A stretch of 7,612 nucleotides of DNA, taken from positions 11,351 to 18,962 of the forward strand of contig JALOBP010000063.1 of assembly GCA_023228295.1 (NCBI GenBank). Direction: 5' to 3'. Below, one piece after another: positions 6,019-7,612 of this stretch; positions within the stretch are counted from its first letter, which is position 1, and each line of letters opens with the position of its first letter. Source of the stretch: Methanoregula sp. (GTDB lineage: Archaea > Halobacteriota > Methanomicrobia > Methanomicrobiales > Methanospirillaceae). A program made the translations under genes and the position numbers. The notes below the pieces were generated by a model. That model made no database searches, was not told the origin of the DNA, and saw nothing but the letters and a program-made list of their open reading frames with translations.

Positions 6019-6249
6019 TCAAACCGGAATTACCCCGGTTATTAATAAGAGGGCTGGTAACCCCAAGTTGGTCGAAAATCATTGTTCACTCAATTAATAC
6101 CGGCTTTGGAGCCTGTACGACTCGCGTATACCGTGTCAGGATATGGTACCCAGTCCCGACACTGAAACCGGCACGGGGAAATCCGATTGGGAATTGGGAT
6201 GTATGCATTGCCGGAATGTCGGATTAATTCACGGATCGGGTAGCCGTCT

Positions 6250-6284
6250 GATATCCTGGTGAGGGTATCAATATCACTTTTTTT
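6250..6284 (+). terminator. Hairpin followed by T7, candidate + strand terminator
   Basis: GATATCC (6250-6256) can pair with GGGTATC (6263-6269), including one G-T pair, around TGGTGA; eight bases later comes T7 at 6278-6284. No + strand gene ends here, so it may close a short RNA begun near 6014 or be chance. Confidence 0.3.
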
Positions 6285-6386
6285 AAAGAAACACAGGGTC
6301 GATCTATGCAGGGAAGATGAGAACTATTCAGTCAAACCGGTGGATTTACAGATTTTCGGTCATATATCAAAGGATCCTGGGGGGTA

Positions 6387-7463
6387 TTATGGTTTGAACT
6401 GTTTTTTTTGCCGGTTACGTTTTTCATTACGGTCTGCCGGGTAATTCCCGTTCCCTTCACCGGTAATATGCTGGAACACCCTCTTGAAGTCATTCAGTTT
6501 CTGGCGGATGTGCTTTTTTCCTGTTTCTGTGGGATAATACAATTTGGATTTCCCCGATACCCGGATCTCAAGGTACCCGTGGTCCATAAGGTCGTGGAGG
6601 AGCGTGTACACCCGGGCCTGTGGTATCAGGACCCTGTAACGGCTGTGGATCTCATGGACGATATCGTATCCTGAAATGGGTTTATCGAGAAACGAAAGGA
6701 CAACCGGTTCTAAGGACTTTTTCACAACCTCATCGATAATTGACTGGGGTACCACGGATACAGATTCGGCAGGAAAGGTTTGATGAGCAAACGATAGCGT
6801 GGTCTCTTTCCCGGTTGAAACGATGATCTTGTGTATCCCTTCGGCAAGGGTTTTTATCCGGTTATGATCGACTTTCCCGATATTCAGGGCAATGATTCCT
6901 GAAACGGGAATCCGGTTCTCTTTTTTCTTTAAAAGGAGATCCCGGATGGCAATAATATCATCAAAATCCTCGGTATCAGAAAAGTCAAGCAGGATCTGCA
7001 GGGAATCCATTGTACCCGTATATAACAGGGATTCAGTACATTTGTCAAGGATTGGCAGCAGGGCAAAAACCTCATGTTTTTTTATCCGGTGGGTGAAAAG
7101 CTCTTTTTTTAAGATCTCTCTTGTGAAGTATTTCTGCAGCGTTGACTGGGAATAGGAAAACAGGTTGCGGCCTCCCTTTTTTATGCTCTCTTCTAAGGAG
7201 AATTTAAAAATTGGTTCTTTTGCTACCTGATCGGTATAGAGAAAGAGGACGATGTCGGTGAAGATATCCTGTAAGAGTATCGTTTTGATCTCCGGCAGGT
7301 CAAGATATGCCCCACCCCCCGGTGCCCCGGTACTGTCTTCCGTTGCGGGTAAATTTTTTTCCTCATCGGCCCTTCGTATCTTCTGTTCCTCCAGTTCCGC
7401 CGCTTTCCGGAACAACGCAACTTCGATAGCGGCTTTGATCTCCAGCTCGTTGAAGGGTTTCAC
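6387..7463 (-). CDS. Receiver-truncated response regulator with C-terminal PadR-type winged helix
   Basis: The reading frame from the first usable start (GTG, 7463) gives 358 residues. It begins inside a receiver domain: VKPFNELEIKAAIEVALFRK is the last strand and helix with the conserved Lys-Pro. Receiver-like sequence also continues in frame upstream of the GTG (DDIIIEKAKSVRPYGYI) as far as stop codons at about 7527-7532, so the phospho-acceptor Asp half is missing. A charged linker (about 21-50) follows, then an unrecognised alpha/beta region (about 52-230) containing LQILLDFSDTEDFDDI, faintly like the RecA-fold MEDS/DUF835 domains of archaeal regulators. Residues about 250-335 form a PadR-type DNA-binding winged helix (VVLSFLDKPISGYDIVHEI, then VYTLLHDLMDHGYL and YYPTETGKKHI). 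The tail is basic. No good ribosome site precedes the GTG. The protein may be a decaying gene, or the PadR part may still be made without receiver control. Confidence 0.72.
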   Translation of the reverse strand: MKPFNELEIKAAIEVALFRKAAELEEQKIRRADEEKNLPATEDSTGAPGGGAYLDLPEIKTILLQDIFTDIVLFLYTDQVAKEPIFKFSLEESIKKGGRNLFSYSQSTLQKYFTREILKKELFTHRIKKHEVFALLPILDKCTESLLYTGTMDSLQILLDFSDTEDFDDIIAIRDLLLKKKENRIPVSGIIALNIGKVDHNRIKTLAEGIHKIIVSTGKETTLSFAHQTFPAESVSVVPQSIIDEVVKKSLEPVVLSFLDKPISGYDIVHEIHSRYRVLIPQARVYTLLHDLMDHGYLEIRVSGKSKLYYPTETGKKHIRQKLNDFKRVFQHITGEGNGNYPADRNEKRNRQKKQFKP

Positions 7464-7612
7464 AATATACCCGTAGGGCCGTACACTTTTTGCCTTTTCA
7501 ATGATGATATCATCAGCATCAGTACTTCACTAAATTTTCCTCCATGAACTATGGATAGTCATCGACCCCAACCAACCTCCGATCAACCGAGAGATCGAAG
7601 AACCGAAACAAC
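7464..7612 (-). other. Receiver remnant and junction to unrelated sequence
   Basis: From 7526 down to 7464 the - strand frame still encodes receiver-type sequence (STDADDIIIEKAKSVRPYGYI) joined in frame to the regulator. At 7527-7532 it meets two stops in a row (TAG TGA), and beyond them none of the three - strand frames shows receiver strands or the Asp pocket. One - strand frame is open from the edge to a TAG and another to the TAG at the junction; one + strand frame is open from 7534 to the edge. This suggests an insertion, deletion or rearrangement point, perhaps the edge of a mobile element, but no transposase or terminal repeat can be recognised in the 80 nt available. Confidence 0.45.

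Larger units (their letters stand above)
5909..6386. other. 478-nt region without a convincing gene
   Basis: It lies between the promoter side of the repeat-protein gene and the 3' end of the PadR-type regulator. A + strand frame of 82 codons (5979-6227) exists, but its translation has no ribosome site, no domain and irregular composition, so it is not called. The region holds a - strand TATA box (5930-5938), a + strand TATA-like site (5987-5992), a 13-bp palindrome (6006-6018), a 6-bp stem (6022-6040) and a hairpin with a T7 run (6250-6284). It may contain a small RNA or simply decayed sequence. Confidence 0.5.

Noticed and set aside
6100..6200. tRNA-like or other structured RNA gene in the intergenic region
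   Set aside because: Short GC-rich stretches suggested stems, but no cloverleaf, T-loop or acceptor pairing could be assembled by eye.
5979..6227. 82-codon + strand frame in the long intergenic region
   Set aside because: It has no ribosome site, no recognisable motif and an irregular composition with scattered Cys, Trp and Pro unlike neighbouring proteins; more likely chance in non-coding DNA.
7551..7612. Possible start of a + strand gene (ATG at 7551, open to the edge)
   Set aside because: Only about 20 codons are visible, without a ribosome site or recognisable motif; another + strand frame is equally open, so no gene is called.

Overview
The window looks like a piece of a methanogenic archaeon chromosome, most plausibly from Methanomicrobiales (Methanoregula-like). 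This is a judgement from gene content and signals and has not been tested by search. The supporting signs are archaeal TATA boxes about 25-30 nt ahead of start codons, genes without Shine-Dalgarno sites, oligo-T termination, an archaeal-type 'TRHD' histidine kinase, DUF47 (PhoU-like) genes paired with PiT phosphate permeases, and a response-regulator/PadR protein.

Layout. (1) 2-646, + strand: the C-terminal part of a sensor histidine kinase that begins outside the window. (2) 718-4282, + strand: a tandem double cassette, DUF47-PiT followed by DUF47-PiT. Each DUF47 protein is 209 residues, and the two align without gaps at about 40% identity by hand count. The first permease overlaps its DUF47 gene by 4 nt and is longer and more divergent. 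The second permease follows its DUF47 gene by 28 nt and has the canonical motifs. (3) 4283-4314: a convergent, probably two-way terminator. (4) 4313-5908, - strand: three genes read leftwards, namely an 80-residue hendecad-repeat (LEA-like) protein, a 49-residue DUF1328-type membrane peptide that is not in a standard long-ORF list, and an AI-2E/UPF0118 family permease. (5) 5909-6386: a 478-nt region with no convincing gene; it holds the promoter of the repeat-protein gene and a set of + strand signals that could define a small transcript. (6) 6387-7526, - strand: a response regulator whose receiver domain is cut off on the 5' side, followed by an unrecognised middle domain and a PadR-type winged helix. 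(7) 7527-7612: sequence with no receiver homology, possibly the edge of an inserted or rearranged segment.

How the parts may work together. The DUF47 proteins are expected to bind metal/phosphate and control the adjacent permease, so the double cassette would give two separately tuned low-energy phosphate (or metal-phosphate) uptake systems. The minus-strand trio reads like an envelope or osmotic-stress group: a natively helical repeat protein, a tiny two-helix membrane protein and a permease of a family that includes reported Na+/H+ antiporters. That grouping is inferred from neighbourhood and protein character only. The truncated regulator may be a decaying gene or a constitutive PadR-like regulator.
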